Source: Triatoma infestans (Eukaryota > Arthropoda > Insecta > Hemiptera > Reduviidae). From it: DNA of 64,000 bases. Below are positions 1-11,139 of the stretch, piece by piece; positions within the stretch are counted from its first letter, which is position 1; each line of letters begins with the position of its first letter. Below the pieces are notes generated by a model. The model was not told the DNA's origin and searched no databases. It saw only the letters and a program-made list of their open reading frames with translations. The stretch covers positions 62,001 through 126,000 of the forward strand of contig JAAEAF010001583.1 of the NCBI GenBank assembly GCA_011037195.1, read 5' to 3'. Made by a program: the position numbers and the translations under genes.

Positions 1-280
1 TTGGATATGAGGATATTGTAGGAGATGGATCCTCCTTCAAACTAGGATTAACTTTTGGTTGTGGCATCCTATAGAGTTCTTCAGTAGATACGGTAGAACT
101 TACGGTCCAAAGCCAAGGGTTTTCTAAGAAAAATGTTTTAATTCGAGCCCTAAGGTTATCAACTGTGTCTTTTGGCCCTAAATTCCAACGCTTGTTAAAT
201 TCCAGTAATTCTTCTTTCTTCCAATAATAAAGCCAATTTAAATGAGGTTCCTCAGGAGAGAGGGTACTGTCAATTGACAT
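1..280 (-). CDS. Partial gag N-terminus of an LTR retrotransposon, cut by the window edge
   Basis: An open frame on the minus strand starts at an ATG at 278-280 and runs 93 codons to the window edge without a stop. It opens MSIDSTLSPEEPHLNWLYYW. The segment around residues 15-55 (helical, with WKKEELLEFNKRWNLG and then DNLRARI) resembles the SAP-like helix-loop-helix found at the start of many arthropod Ty3/gypsy gag proteins. The decayed gag at 48.2 kb begins in a similar way (SQKSNLNQLRRRLEKY). Gag is the structural protein that packages element RNA. A primer-binding-like site lies upstream at 2161-2178, in the right orientation for one minus-strand element. Family assignment is inference from short resemblance. 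The capsid and zinc-knuckle parts would lie outside the window. Confidence 0.6.
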   Translation of the reverse strand, partial: MSIDSTLSPEEPHLNWLYYWKKEELLEFNKRWNLGPKDTVDNLRARIKTFFLENPWLWTVSSTVSTEELYRMPQPKVNPSLKEDPSPTISSYP

Positions 281-2160
281 TCGCCGAGGGATCGTAGTAC
301 TTATAGAAGTGGGAAGGAAAAGTTAGGAACTGAATAGAAAAGAAAAGATAAAACTAAATTCCAAAAGAAATGAAAAAATAGCATTCCAGATTCATGCAAA
401 TAATAATACTTAGAGAAATAAAACGTGTGTCTGTATATGAAAAATAGTGTTACTTCGATTAATTTTTTTTCTTTCTAAGAACTTCTTAACTTTAAACTAT
501 TTACAAAATTTATTTTATTTTACTAAATGAAAGAAATAAGAACAAAAATACAATTAGTGAAAATAATTGAACAAGATTCTCTGCAAGGAAATAATAATGA
601 ACTAAAATTTAAAATTAATAATTATAATTCAAAAAATAAAGTCAGTTAAATGCCTGTAATCATTAAATTAATATTAAAATAAGAAAATCTTCTTCATTGT
701 TTATGAATAAAAAAATAGATAAGGCATAAAATAGTTACAGTTAAATCAAAGAAGATAATAAAGTAATAGTACATAAGCGAACATAAGAAGCAAATCAATA
801 TGCAAAGTATGTGATAATTATTAATTAAGCAAAGGATAAGGCAATGTCAATACTTCATGCAAGATATTTTAGAACAAAAGCATAATAGTAAGTAAAAATA
901 CATAATGATATTAATCATACCTTATTTCGTTGCCCATTCTTTAAATGCATAATTAATTATTTAAGTGCATATAGCTTATCTAAAGTAAAAGAATACGTAA
1001 ATATTTCATAAAATTAAACTATCATACACCTCAAGTTAAATATATTTAAAATTTGTTAAGGAATAGACAAAGAAAGATGAATTAAATTCGATAAATTAGG
1101 TAATTAAGTTATCAGTCGATAAATAAAACAAAAATTAAGTAACAGTTTATTTCATTCAGTACGTTCATTGTTTTATTTATCTCAATTTTTTTTTTTTTTT
1201 ATATTTATCTCTTTTTTGTTTTTAATATTCACTTAGTGAACTAAATTTTGTCTAGGTAGAAGTGACAATAAATAATTTTCTTCGAAGTTATAAGAGAGTT
1301 AGCTAAATTGGAAAAGATTCCTCTTAGAACATCGAAAAATAGAGTAATATAACTTATAAGAAATAAATCATTTACCTCGTTTGTTACCATCAAAATTCTT
1401 AGATAATTATAGAATAAACCCCATATGCTGGATAAATTAAAGTAATTATATCTAGCGTCTTAAATTTTTTTTCCTAATGGAGTTATTTTAATGATTTAAG
1501 CCTTAATAAAATTAGTTCTGGAATACGAAAGTACTGAAGAAATAGAAAAATGAAAATAATTTAAATTTCCAAAATTTAATTTTGTTACATTAATTTCAAA
1601 ATAACATTTCAATAGATTTCTATTGAATATTTCTATTGAATTATTCAGAATTTTCTGATGTTTATTGAAGCTAGTGATTATTTATATAACTTGTTAGTGT
1701 AGTTGTAGTAAGAAATCACAATACTTGTTTTGATAGATAAAAGCAACTAATTTGAACTCTCGCACAGTAAACAACTACAATACTTCAGTATTTCTTACTT
1801 TTCTACTAAAAATAATTTATTTTTAACTTTTTATTTTATTTTAATTTTTTATAATTTAATAAAATTACGCTCAGATATAGTTCTCTTTTATATTACTAGT
1901 ACAATTTATACTATTTAATACTAGTAATTTAATTAAATTTTCTTTTAAATTAGTTAACAGAAATGTAAATCTCTCACATTAAACTAATAATGAAATTTTT
2001 TTTTTTTTCCTAAGAAATATGTGTAATATAATACAGTAATTAATTTGTAATAATATGAAAATGATAATTTATCTTTTTTTTTTTCCTTAGGATTAATTAC
2101 TTACTGTCTAATAAAGAAATTATAACTATTTACAAGAAATGAATTTTCGCCTCTCAAGCC
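281..2160. other. AT-rich leader, no gene seen
   Basis: About 1.9 kb of very AT-rich sequence with T-runs near 1187-1200, 1989-2008 and 2073-2084. I see no coding frame. If the element is continuous from 280 to 2550, this would be its 5' untranslated leader. That is long for a gypsy-type element, so it may hold an unrecognised insertion. Confidence 0.4.
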
Positions 2161-2178
2161 CCTTTTCGTTGGGCGCCA
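2161..2178 (-). promoter_or_regulatory. Primer-binding site (PBS) of a minus-strand LTR element
   Basis: Read on the minus strand this site begins TGGCGCCCAACG, the usual start of a PBS of the tRNA-Lys type used by many gypsy-like elements. It lies between a candidate LTR at higher coordinates and the gag start at 280. The tRNA identity is inferred from the first 12 bases only. Confidence 0.55.
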
Positions 2179-2550
2179 CTATTTATAACCATTTCTGGTG
2201 GGTGTGCTGAATTTTCTCGAAAATTCGTCTATTAAAGATCGTTAAAGATAACTCACCAGTCCTTATAAGTAGATTAAAATCCTCAGCTATGCTAGGGTGA
2301 GAAGGGCTGAGTTCATGCGATAATTCACTTTTACTTTATAATGAATATATTTACAACAAACAGAGAGAAAGAATGTAAGCAAGAAATCCGTATAATAGAT
2401 TAGATAATTAGGTATAGTATTAGATAAATCTTTTTTCACATGCACTTCTATATACAAACGTACTACATCAGAGCCAGTAGCGGAGTGTCCCCACTCCATC
2501 AAACTTTTTCGTACTGAGGCGAGCGTTGTTATGCCCCCTACCACTCCACA
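2179..2550 (-). repeat. Candidate 5' LTR of the left-edge element
   Basis: On the minus strand the segment would start TGTGGAGTGG at 2550 and end just before the PBS. A TATA-like TATATAGAAG lies near 2445-2455. The 3' end reads AAATAG rather than the expected CA, and no second LTR copy is visible, so the limits are tentative. A 94-codon open frame across it shows no protein family and is probably fortuitous. Confidence 0.35.
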
Positions 2551-4539
2551 CTTGGTTACAAAATAAAGCAAAAGTTACCTGTATAATGACCAAACAATTA
2601 AATAGACAATTATTAGTTTTAATTGAGCTTTTATATATTTTTGATGATTTAAATGATTATTAATTATTAACAATATTAATAGGTATATAAATAAGGTAGA
2701 AGTGTTGAACCACAACAACTAGAAATATTGAATTATAATGCTGGTTGTGAACTGTGTGATAGTTACGTTTGATATGTACAAGTATCAGGTATCCCTTTGT
2801 TTAATCTTATACGCAATAGATTCAGTACTGAATTTCATGGTGACTTATTGATTAAATATGATCAAATTACTTGTATATTGTACAAGTAAATCTTGCATCT
2901 TTCTCTGGCAGGAGAATTATAACATTCTAATTATAACATTCTTCATTGAAGGCCTTTATTAATAAAACAAAAGAAAATTATTTGATTACGATTATACGAA
3001 TTAGTTTACAAATTAGACTAATGTGCCCTGGACCATCTTTAAGGCTACTTCAAAGAAAAATGATAATAAGTCAAGACTATAATAAACAGGAGAACCATTA
3101 CCAGACTTAATCTATCAAAAGTTTACCGATTCCCTTCTGCTGGGCAATAAAATCCTAGGGAAATAGCCCAATCACTTCCATGCACCGTTTCCTCCCATCG
3201 AGAAACTGAAAAGAAATTGATTAGCATCAATATATCTTGCGTATTTAAACTAATTTATTACAAATCAGAGAACATAAAATTTATGAAATTAAGTCTGCGC
3301 AAATCTTCATAAATTCTTTTTTTTGCAAAATGACAGAGTTAAGGAAAATATAAAGTTTACAGAAGGAGTGCGGCTGCTATGGCTCACACTAATAGACAGG
3401 TCTTGTTTCGATTCCCATGGGAATTTCAATACATTGAAATCAACTTTCCAAAACAATTTGGCGCATCTTTAGAGCTGAATTTGATAACGGAGAGTTATCA
3501 CTCTTTCTTAATGTTTTCTAATAAAAGTTCCTTCAACCTAAGTATTGATCGCTTATTTTTATTACATTTAAATCGAAACTATAAAGCTCAAAAATTTTTG
3601 CTTTAATTCACTTTTTTTTTTTGGAAATATTTTATTGATAATAACGTAATTTTTCGTTACAACATTATAATGGGGATCCTCGTTTTCCAATTTCTTTGCA
3701 GCGCATGATATATTCAAATGTTGCAAATTTTCTACGCTTGCCTTGACAAATATATCTGTAACTTCCTTTAATGCCTCTAGAGAAGTTCCATTTCCATGTT
3801 TCTGCATTGGTCTGTTATTATTGGTAACCTACATCTCATTGGAAACGTTTTTTCTTTAATGTTAACCACAAAAATGATCTCTATCAGAAAAAAAAAATCA
3901 TTAATAAATATCCCTTTACGATATCCCTTTGTTGAATATCTATTAGAGAGAGAGAGAGAGAAAGAATTCATATTTAGTTTCTTCAAAATCCTCTTCACTG
4001 ACTATCAGGCGCGTATTTATGTAACCCAATGAGTTAAATACTTCCATAATATTTCTTTTTTCCTAAAATACTCAAAGAAAAATACAATAAAAAAAATGAA
4101 CAAAAAGTAAATGTGGAGTATCCTGGAGTAAACCTCGTTAGCTAAAGTGAATTGGAAATACCTAAAAATATGAAGCAAGAAAATGATAATTTTCCCAGCC
4201 AAGACTTTTAGAGAACGTTGAACTTAGGGAAGATCGGCCACTCCACAGCAGATTAAATAAATTTAATTGATTCATTTGAATGAGAAAGTGTATTCATTTG
4301 AGTATCATCTAATTAAAGAAAATATGAAATAATTTTAAATTAGTTAAATGGCAAATTAAAATCCTTTTAAGAATCAATTGAATAGCTGGCCAGTGTTGAA
4401 TGGAATTTAAGTGTGGTTATAGAAAAGAAAGCATTATTATCAATGAGAATTAGTTGTAATCGGAAAGATTTAAAAATGGTAAATATATTTTTCCAATGAA
4501 TGGTAGTCTCTTTTTCGTTAATTTATTTATTTATTTTTT
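2551..4539. other. AT-rich sequence without a supported feature
   Basis: Only short frames occur (for example 3379-3606 plus and 3568-3998 minus). None shows a domain, signal or codon pattern, and several overlap each other on opposite strands. A short GA repeat lies at about 3946-3962. I see no repeat boundary. Confidence 0.5.
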
Positions 4540-4816
4540 ACTTTCCGACTATTGTAAGTGAAAGTATTGCCAACTTGTCATGCATTAAATTTGTTTTTTT
4601 TTTTTTTTTACCAGAAATACATGTTTGTGGTCCCTGAACTAGAAAAAGTGCTACTTTCTCTTACTGCTGTAAAATTTGCTACTGCGATCATCTCATATTT
4701 TGGAAATGGCGTTTCTCACCGGAAATACATGTTCTCGCTTAGATACTTATGTTGACATACATATGTTTGTGTGTCTGTGTGCGAAAAAATATCTCAAAAA
4801 TAAAAATAATCGTAGA
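4540..4816 (+). repeat. Dispersed repeat family D, partial copy
   Basis: Contains D landmarks in order: a GTAAGTGAAAGTATTGC-like start, CACCGGAAATACATG, a short TG-rich tract near 4763-4780, then CTCAAAAATAAAAATAATCG and GTAGAAAGCTGC. The start block occurs twice (about 4546-4650 and 4655-4740), so two partial copies may be joined. A LINE 3' fragment interrupts it on the right. Confidence 0.5.
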
Positions 4817-4841
4817 AAGCTGCAACTTGCTGCATTGTACA

Positions 4842-4992
4842 ATGTCCCAGGCGGGCAGGATTGTGTTGCGAGCAATGCTTGGATTCCACAAGTGGAGGGC
4901 GGCTGCGCAGGAAAGAGATGCCAGGCTGGCCCGTCTTGAGGAGGCCAAGACTGTTACTGAGTTTTAGCGCCATTGAAGAAGAAGAAGAAGAA
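4842..4992 (+). pseudogene. Probable 3' end of a non-LTR retrotransposon with (GAA)n tail
   Basis: A GC-richer island in an AT-rich repeat. The frame 4842-4967 encodes 41 residues beginning MSQAGRIVLRAMLGFHKW and ending EEAKTVTEF before a TAG. A few bases later (GAA)n runs at about 4975-4992. The basic, alanine-rich, charged C-terminal character followed immediately by a simple-repeat tail is what a short 3' end of a LINE looks like, but I cannot name the clade. It sits inside a family D copy, directly after GTAGAAAGCTGCAACTTG. No TSD was resolved. It could also be the end of another gene-derived insertion. Confidence 0.35.
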
Positions 4993-5289
4993 ACGATCTT
5001 AGAAAGGAAGACAGGTTTAGAACGGCCATCATGTGGCGTTTATGTGGCTTTATGGGAAGTTGTCAAGTCTATATCTTACCGTAAGTTGTGCACTTGCTGC
5101 AGCACTGGCAGTGCCTATAGACAGCGTTATCCGCCATCTCCCTACTAAAGTATAGGTAAAAGAAGATGTAGGATAGTGCCGCTTGAACTTACACCTCAAC
5201 CGGCTACCAGGAGAATGTATACTTGCCAACTTCTCTTGAAAATTCTATTTGGCATGCGCTTCTAAAAAAAAAAAGTAGTTACACATGTT

Positions 5290-5835
5290 GAGAAATGTCT
5301 TTACTGGCGTTATTCTGAGGCAGGTAATCAATGGTTGGATCGCGGTCAAACGGCATTTCTGGTAGGTGCAAAAGAGTAATTTGGTTTTATGGAACTTTCA
5401 AGGAGTAATTCATCAAGAATTCGTTTCCGACAGACTTTCCATGAATTCGAAACTTTACTGCAAACAACTAGATCGAATATACCCAAAAATGGCCCAGCAT
5501 TATCCAGCTTGGTCAATCGAAAACAAGTTTTACTCCAGCAAGATAATGATCGGCCACACATCTCCTTTCAGAATAAAAGCAAACATTAAGAATTTGATGG
5601 CATTGAACTTCTTTTACACCCGCCCTAAAGTCCGGACTCATACATTTACCAATTGTTTCAGTCCATGGAACTTCCTTTGCGACAGAAAATTCAGTAACTT
5701 CACCAAAGTTGAAACTGGAATCAGGAGATTTTTTTTTATTCCAAACCCAAGAATTGGTATCAGCGAGGGATTCAACAGCTGGTAGAAAGGTGGCTTACAG
5801 TAGTCAATCACAATGGGCTATATTTTGAACGTTAA
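5290..5835 (+). pseudogene. Mariner (mori-like) transposase relic
   Basis: Fragments in three frames line up with a mariner transposase C-terminal two thirds. In order: KCLYWRYSEAGNQWLDRGQ (from 5293), LVLWNFQGVIHQEF (about 5381-5422), YCKQLDRI, VLLQQDNDRPHISF (about 5525-5565), HPP.SPD (near 5620-5637), FFFYSKPKNWYQRGIQQL (about 5728-5780) and a terminal NHNGLYFER with TAA at 5833-5835. In active mariners the DDE/D triad cuts and joins DNA. The first Asp, normally in a WWDWKG-type motif, is Asn here (WNF), and frameshifts and stops break the frame. It is therefore dead. I could not find matching terminal inverted repeats. Confidence 0.8.
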
Positions 5836-6574
5836 TAAATGCATGAAAGGTATTACCTCTGTAAAAAAAATCGCTAGCTCTCTTCTCTTCCCTCCAGTAA
5901 AATGGAATAGATAATTAATTTTTTTTAATGAAAAACGGTCATTTATTTTTAATACAACGGTTTTTTACTATTAATAATCAGCTGGGCAATGAAGAATTTG
6001 GAAAAAACTGTATCTAATAAATAACTTACTATGTGTGTTGGAAATGAAACTGTGGAAAAGTTATATGATTAGGAAAATTGAGACAGGGAAATCTGTAAAA
6101 GAATAACTTGTGAACAAAAGGCCCTATACATTTAAAGGGACCAATGTAAGGAGGTGGACCCAAAGAAAAACTTATTGGGCTCAAAGTTTTCACCTTCTCT
6201 ATCGCTCCCTCTCCACTAAGGGGGTTTCCCTTAAACTCACACAACGCTCGCTTTCTCACCTACATTCTCATTCAAAGGTTTTTCTTTTTATTTTAGTTTT
6301 TATTTTTTTTTTATTCCCAATGGATTGGCCAGGTGACCTCGCTTCGCAAACCGGCTATCCCGGCCCACCGCAGCTTCCCTAATCTGCGCCAGTTGTTTTA
6401 TCTCCAAGAGCACTTTCTCTACTTATTTTATTACCTTCTAAAGTGTCTAACCTGAGAGAGAAATTGAAAACAAAGAAAACGAACAGAGAAAAAAAAAGCA
6501 GTGCAAGGACGAACTATTACTTCAATCGACCCCTTCCACCCTCCCAAATTGAATTTAAATAGTTTTTTTTTTTT
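5836..6574. other. No supported feature
   Basis: Mixed AT-rich and pyrimidine-rich sequence. A moderately GC-rich patch at 6320-6380 (GGATTGGCCAGGTGACC) lies after a T-rich tract, but neither strand gives a recognisable product. Two 76-90 codon frames overlap on opposite strands here and look fortuitous. Confidence 0.5.
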
Positions 6575-7215
6575 ATTACTTTCTCATACTTCTATTTAGA
6601 AGTAATATTGCGATCGTGTCAACATTTTCGTAATTGAGTTTTTAACGGTAATATAAGTTTTGAAGCTTCTGAGTACGAAAAAAGTTTTTAGCGAATAGTC
6701 TGTGTGTATACTGGTTGTGAACAAAATATAGCAACAAGGAAAAATCGTAGGAAGCTCAAACTTGGTGTTCCGATTAGGTACTTCAGCGCATTTGCACCAA
6801 CGTTTCGGTTCCAAAAATCCATCAACCAGAAGTGCAAATTTACTGAAAGGAGTCGAATTTCTTTAAACTTTGTATACGTATCACTTTTATTTGATCATTT
6901 TCCCGAAAAAAGGATTTCGTTTGTTTTAAGCGTTCTACGGGAACATTAGCGTTTAGCTTCAAAACAACATATGGTTCTGCCACCAATTATATACTTAAGC
7001 AGCATTGCCAGAATTCCAAATTTGAAGAAAATCGGTTTACCAGAAGTGCGGTATTATTTAAGAATAAGTTTCTGAGTGTTTTGGAATATTCTGGTAAACG
7101 ACTGTAAGTAGGAATACTGATCGCACAAATATAAACCTATCACTTTTTTTTTTAAACATTCTTCTGGTAAAACTCATTTATGGGGGATTCTTAGGGACCG
7201 GTTAGTTAGATAAAA
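6575..7215 (+). repeat. Dispersed repeat family D, near-complete copy
   Basis: Carries the D order: ATTGCGATCGTGTCAA, a GTTTTTAGCGAATAGTCTG-like block, GTGTGTATAC, AAAAATCGTAGGAAGCTCAA, an ATCAACCAGAAGTGCAAA-like block, then near 7010-7060 CAGAATTCCAAATTTGAAG and AATCGGTTTACCAGAAG, and CATTCTTCTGGTAAAACTC at about 7157-7175. It is noncoding; frames across it are not conserved between copies. Confidence 0.65.
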
Positions 7216-8194
7216 GTTTAAACTGATGGTACAATCTTTATTGGTTGAAATGGCAATCTCATATTAGTTACACTCAGGTATACCACCTTCATGATTACTC
7301 TCACCACCTTTTTTAAGGAGGGGCCAACACCATATAATTGCAAACAGTTGTGTAAACATTATAATTTTGAAGACAATCTTTCTATTAAATTGTCAGAGGA
7401 AGACGTGTAAATATTTCGCACAAATAGTTTTTCATCTTGGAGCTTTAAAACATGCATTTCTGATAAACATCTATTATTTTTCAGCCGGTTTGATTGTGCT
7501 GGATTTATCTAATATAATTCTGTTTTTATTTATAAATAAAACATTTCTTAAATAAAAGGATTAACTAAAGGAACTTTAAATAAATCAACTTTAATTCCAT
7601 TTTAATCTTTTATTACTGAATTTATATAAAAGTATTTTAATAGTAAAAACTTTTAGTATAAATTTTAAACAAAAACAGTTTATATTCCTCAAGGGAGAAA
7701 TGAAATTGGGCAGAGAGCGCTAGTTTAGAGATTGGTGTGTTAAAATAATGAAGCGGAAAATAGAGAACTGGTCCAGTCCAGCATCCCCTTCACCGGCAAT
7801 TAGTTCTTTCATATACTTTCTATTCCCCATATTATATATATATAACATAATTAAATATATGTTGTGTATTTCTCTGATTAGTCTGAATTGAAAGTTAAAA
7901 CCTATACTAAACGAATTAAATTTTTGGTAACCTAACATTAATTTAACTGTTTAAACTATTGCTGAACAGTGCTATAGACATCCAAGATGCCATTTGCAAG
8001 ACCCCACAGAAATTTGTAACTGCTGTCCTAGTTCAAATCCTGAAATCAATTATTCCGGACAATTGTTTGATATATACTGATAACTTTATATCTGTGTAGT
8101 TAACATTCCTAGTTTAGAGAAAAAAAACATCTGAATAAATTTTGAGGAAATTTAAAGAAATAAATTCATATATAAACATATTCTGTCAATAGCA
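7216..8194. other. AT-rich sequence without a supported feature
   Basis: Includes TACCACC and GGAGGGGCCAACACC near 7276-7330, which resemble the far right of family D. The rest, including a tract with TATATATATA at about 7833-7843, shows nothing I recognise. Confidence 0.45.
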
Positions 8195-8362
8195 CTTCTC
8201 CATTGCGCGTTGGTAGACGCCATTGCTTACTCCCTTGAGCAGAAGGAGACCTGTTCGGCTGCATTCCTGGACGCAAACCCCTCGATCGTGGAAGCTCAAT
8301 GGCGTTCTCCCTTTTACTTACCAACAAATCCTAACTGACCGACCGTCACTTTCAAGTGGGAT
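8195..8362 (+). pseudogene. Internal fragment of a Jockey-like reverse transcriptase
   Basis: Translation from about 8219 gives AIAYSLEQKETCSAAFLDA. After a shift of frame it gives LDRGSSMAFSLLLTNKS and then, after an in-frame stop, LTDRHFQVGCV. This is the order of a Jockey reverse transcriptase around catalytic block A (FLDV..AFD) followed by the SYLTDRHFQV block. The fragment is cut at both ends, carries at least one frameshift and one stop, and fuses directly to a family D copy at about 8363. Family assignment rests on these two blocks. Confidence 0.55.
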
Positions 8363-8842
8363 GTGTATGTGTTAACAGAATCTCAAAAATGAAAAGTCGC
8401 AGGAATCTCAAACATGGTATTCCAAGTTTGAACCACCACCATATCAAACAAGAAGATTTCGAGCAAAATCCGAAAACCAGAAGTGCGACTTTATCGAAAC
8501 GTTAATTCAATTTTTCGTGATTTTCTCGAAAACGGCTCCAACGATTTTCTTTAAACTTCGTATACTATCTACACACAGAGGTACCTATCTACACACAGAG
8601 GTACCTATCTACACACAGAGATACCTATCTACACACAGAGGTACCTGTCTACACACAGAGGTACCTATCTACACACAGAGGTACCTATCTACACACAGAG
8701 GTACCTATTACATTTATTTGTAACATTTTCCCGGGAAACTTGATTTTTGGGGGGTTTTGGAGAAACAGAAGTGTGATGCTTTCCACTTCAGTATAATATG
8801 TGGTTTTGTTAATAAAATAACATTACAATCATTAGAAATATT
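8363..8842 (+). repeat. Dispersed repeat family D, left part of a split copy
   Basis: D landmarks: CTCAAAAATGAAAAGTCGC, AAAATCCGAAAACCAGAAG, AAACGGCTCCAACGATTTTC, TATTTGTAACATTTTCCCGG. The copy contains a 20-bp minisatellite (8565-8708) at the point where other copies have a single ACTATCTACACACAGAG. The inverted-repeat element at 8843-9218 interrupts it, and it resumes at 9219. Confidence 0.7.
8565..8708 (+). repeat. 20-bp minisatellite, about 7 copies
   Basis: The unit CTATCTACACACAGAGGTAC is repeated about 7.2 times with only a few base changes. Single-copy versions of this segment occur in other D copies, so the array grew in place. A 68-codon open frame across it is a by-product of the repetition. 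Confidence 0.95.
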
Positions 8843-9218
8843 AAGGAAAGGATTTTGAGTTTCGGTCTTTTTAACCAAAAATAAAAAAAAACTTAAATTT
8901 TTGCCAACGTTTCGACAAATATATTGTCTTTTTCAAGGCATAAAAAATAAAAAATATAAAAACTAATAAAAAATCTTTAAAACATATCCAACTTGAAAAC
9001 TTATGTAAAATTTAGAACTAAAAAGTTGAGAACACCTCAACAACACAGAGAAAAGTGTTTCTTTTCAACATTTTTCACATTTTTATGCCTTGAATAAGAC
9101 AATATATTTGTCGAAACGTTGGCAAAAATTTAAGTTTTTTTTTATTTTTGGTTAAAAAAAGACCGAAACTCAAAATCCTTTCCTTCATACAAGTAACGGT
9201 CGAGAAGAATCTACCATA
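8843..9218. mobile_element. Inverted-repeat (fold-back) element with 12-bp target duplication
   Basis: Arms of about 100 bp (8843 to about 8948, and about 9085 to 9185) are near-perfect reverse complements. They begin AAGGAAAGGATTTTGAG and end with the complementary CTCAAAATCCTTTCCTT. A further 33 bases follow the right arm only. ATTAGAAATATT flanks the whole at 8831-8842 and 9219-9230. Each arm holds GACAATATATTTGTCGAAAC, a small stem followed by GAAAC. No coding capacity. The asymmetric tail and long duplication fit a Penelope-like relic better than a cut-and-paste MITE, but this is inference. Confidence 0.75.
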
Positions 9219-9540
9219 ATTAGAAATATTGATAGAATTTCATATTTGAAGAACATCGCTTAACCAGAAGTGCGATTTTGCAGAATAGGTTTTTGAGTTA
9301 TTTGGAATTTTCTCGAAAAGATTTGTAACAATTTCCTTGAAACTTGGAATGCTGGCTGCATGGATACAAACGTATCACTTTTTATTCATAACATTTTTCT
9401 AAAAAATATTGTTTCTGGAGTCTTCTGTCAGTTAGTTTAAATATAATTTGCACAAGCTTTGTTGACTCCTCGTATATTTGATCGTCGTATGCAAGTAAAA
9501 CCTCACCATCATTTTTATGGCCAGCCCAACTAAACATTGT
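9219..9540 (+). repeat. Dispersed repeat family D, right part of the split copy
   Basis: Resumes after the inverted-repeat element with AAGAACATCGCTTAACCAG and AAGTGCGATTTTGCAG, then GGAATTTTCTCGAAAAG and CATGGATACAAACGTATCAC. It ends near GGCCAGCCCAACTAAACATT, a segment also found after the 76-bp array at about 31630. Confidence 0.65.
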
Positions 9541-9835
9541 AACGTTTTAATTTAAAAAGAAAGGAGTAAAAGTTGTTGATTAATTTGTGTTTGTTAATTA
9601 GAGAAAGATAAAGTCACAGAAAAGAAAAAGATTGTTTCACGTCACAATTTCTCTTTAAGTGTCACCTCTCCTTAACTTCCAGAACTTCCTTTGAAATTTT
9701 CTGGGACATTTTGAACATAAACTGAACTAAATTATTTAAGCCGAATTCTGTTTTAAAACAAGAAGATAAAGTAGCATAATAAATGAATTGACGGTTAGTT
9801 AATGTGTACTATAGGCCTCGATAGAATCGGAAATG

Positions 9836-10030
9836 TACGGAATGGTACTTTACAGGAAAGCCTAAGTTTCCCCTTCCGGAAAACACTACTAAAATTAGTT
9901 TTTCCTGAAAAAATATTGAAAATAAAAGTTATAGCTCCTCCATATTAGTTCAAATATCAAGTTCAAAGGAAATCGTTGGTGCCTTCTTCGAGAAAATCGT
10001 GAAAACAGCTTAAAAATCATGTATGGGAAG
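9836..10030 (-). repeat. Dispersed repeat family D, partial copy
   Basis: Minus-strand D landmarks: TTTTCCTGAAAAAATATTG, AAAATAAAAGTTATAGCTCC, AAAGGAAATCGTTGGTGCC and GAGAAAATCGTGAAAACAGC (all read on the plus strand). It is short and truncated on both sides. Confidence 0.5.
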
Positions 10031-11139
10031 GTAATGAAACATTTCCCAAATAGATGTTCAAAATTGTATAATACATAAAATAATATAGTAACTATTCTAC
10101 GAATATTAAGTTGTTTACGTTTATATTTGGGTGTATGCATTGGATTCTTGTTTACTTTATGTATTTTTTTAGGCGGCAAAATTGTAGCAGTAGTAGTGGT
10201 TGAAGGAGGGAATGCTGACGCAGGTAGTTGACACAGTAAACAGACAGTGCAAACACACAATGACGAGCTCGGTTGCTGGGGTGTGTTTATGTTTTATAAA
10301 TAAACTATATACTTAGTGTTCATGTCTACTACTTGAACAGAAATACTACTTGACTTACTGCTAATTCTTGATAACAAGAACAAGAATATTTCAATTATGA
10401 TTTATTTTGAACAAGAAATGTAAACAGCTGGAGAATTTATTAAAGATTAAGACGTAATAATAAATCTGTTAATATCAATAGGCATCATGTGCCTCTTCTC
10501 TAAAGTTCATCCTTAAATCGTACATAGCTTCATGCGCTTGCTAAACGATATCTTGGACTACACAATGGAATGCGAACCATTTACAAACAATACTTAAATA
10601 AAAGAAATCAAAAACTTTACTCCTACTGACATTTATGTGCACTACTGAAAAGAATGTAAGAGTTATGGGCTCGAATCTTTGAGAGGGGATACAGGGTAAA
10701 CTAAGCATTGCAACTCAGTTGCTCGGTAAACAAGCTGTGTAATGTCTATCACTCCATAGCCAAAAAAATTCATATTGCAGAACTTTGCTCCATATTCTGT
10801 CTTTAATAAAACTAACTATTCGTCCTGATTTTAGTATAGTACCTATTTTTTTTTCCCAAAATTTTAACCCAGCACAGAAATATATTGGTAAGATAATGTT
10901 TAATATTTCGGTGTTTACCAAGTATCGTTAGAAAAAGTGGGAAACTACAGTTGGTAACGCATCTAGGTAGCGAAGATCAGAACTAAACGTCGAGGGAACG
11001 CGGCATGACCCCTCGCCGTCTGGCAAGCCTTGGTCCTTCTGGACTGTTGCGCCGTAGGTTATTTTATAACTGTACAAGCAGTTATGCAGTTATAATAATC
11101 AGGTTTTTAATTTAAATCCTCTAATAAAACATTTGATTA
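10031..11139. other. No supported feature
   Basis: A 121-codon minus-strand frame (9895-10260) begins inside this stretch and runs into the D copy. It is cysteine- and threonine-rich at the start and then basic, with no recognisable domain, so I do not call it. A GC-richer patch at 10975-11055 (CGAGGGAACGCGGCATGACC) is unexplained. Confidence 0.45.

Noticed and set aside
3379..4202. Cluster of 61-79 codon frames on both strands
   Set aside because: They overlap one another in opposite directions, are AT-driven in composition, and have no domain.
8565..8708. CRISPR-like array
   Set aside because: Repeats are directly adjacent without unique spacers, and the context is a eukaryotic repeat. 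The same applies to the arrays at 28594, 31023 and 55331.
8517..8723. 68-codon frame with HTEVPIYTQRYLSTHRGT repeats
   Set aside because: Produced by the 20-bp minisatellite inside a noncoding D copy.
9895..10260. 121-codon minus-strand frame
   Set aside because: No domain, low-complexity composition, and its C-terminal half lies in a family D copy.
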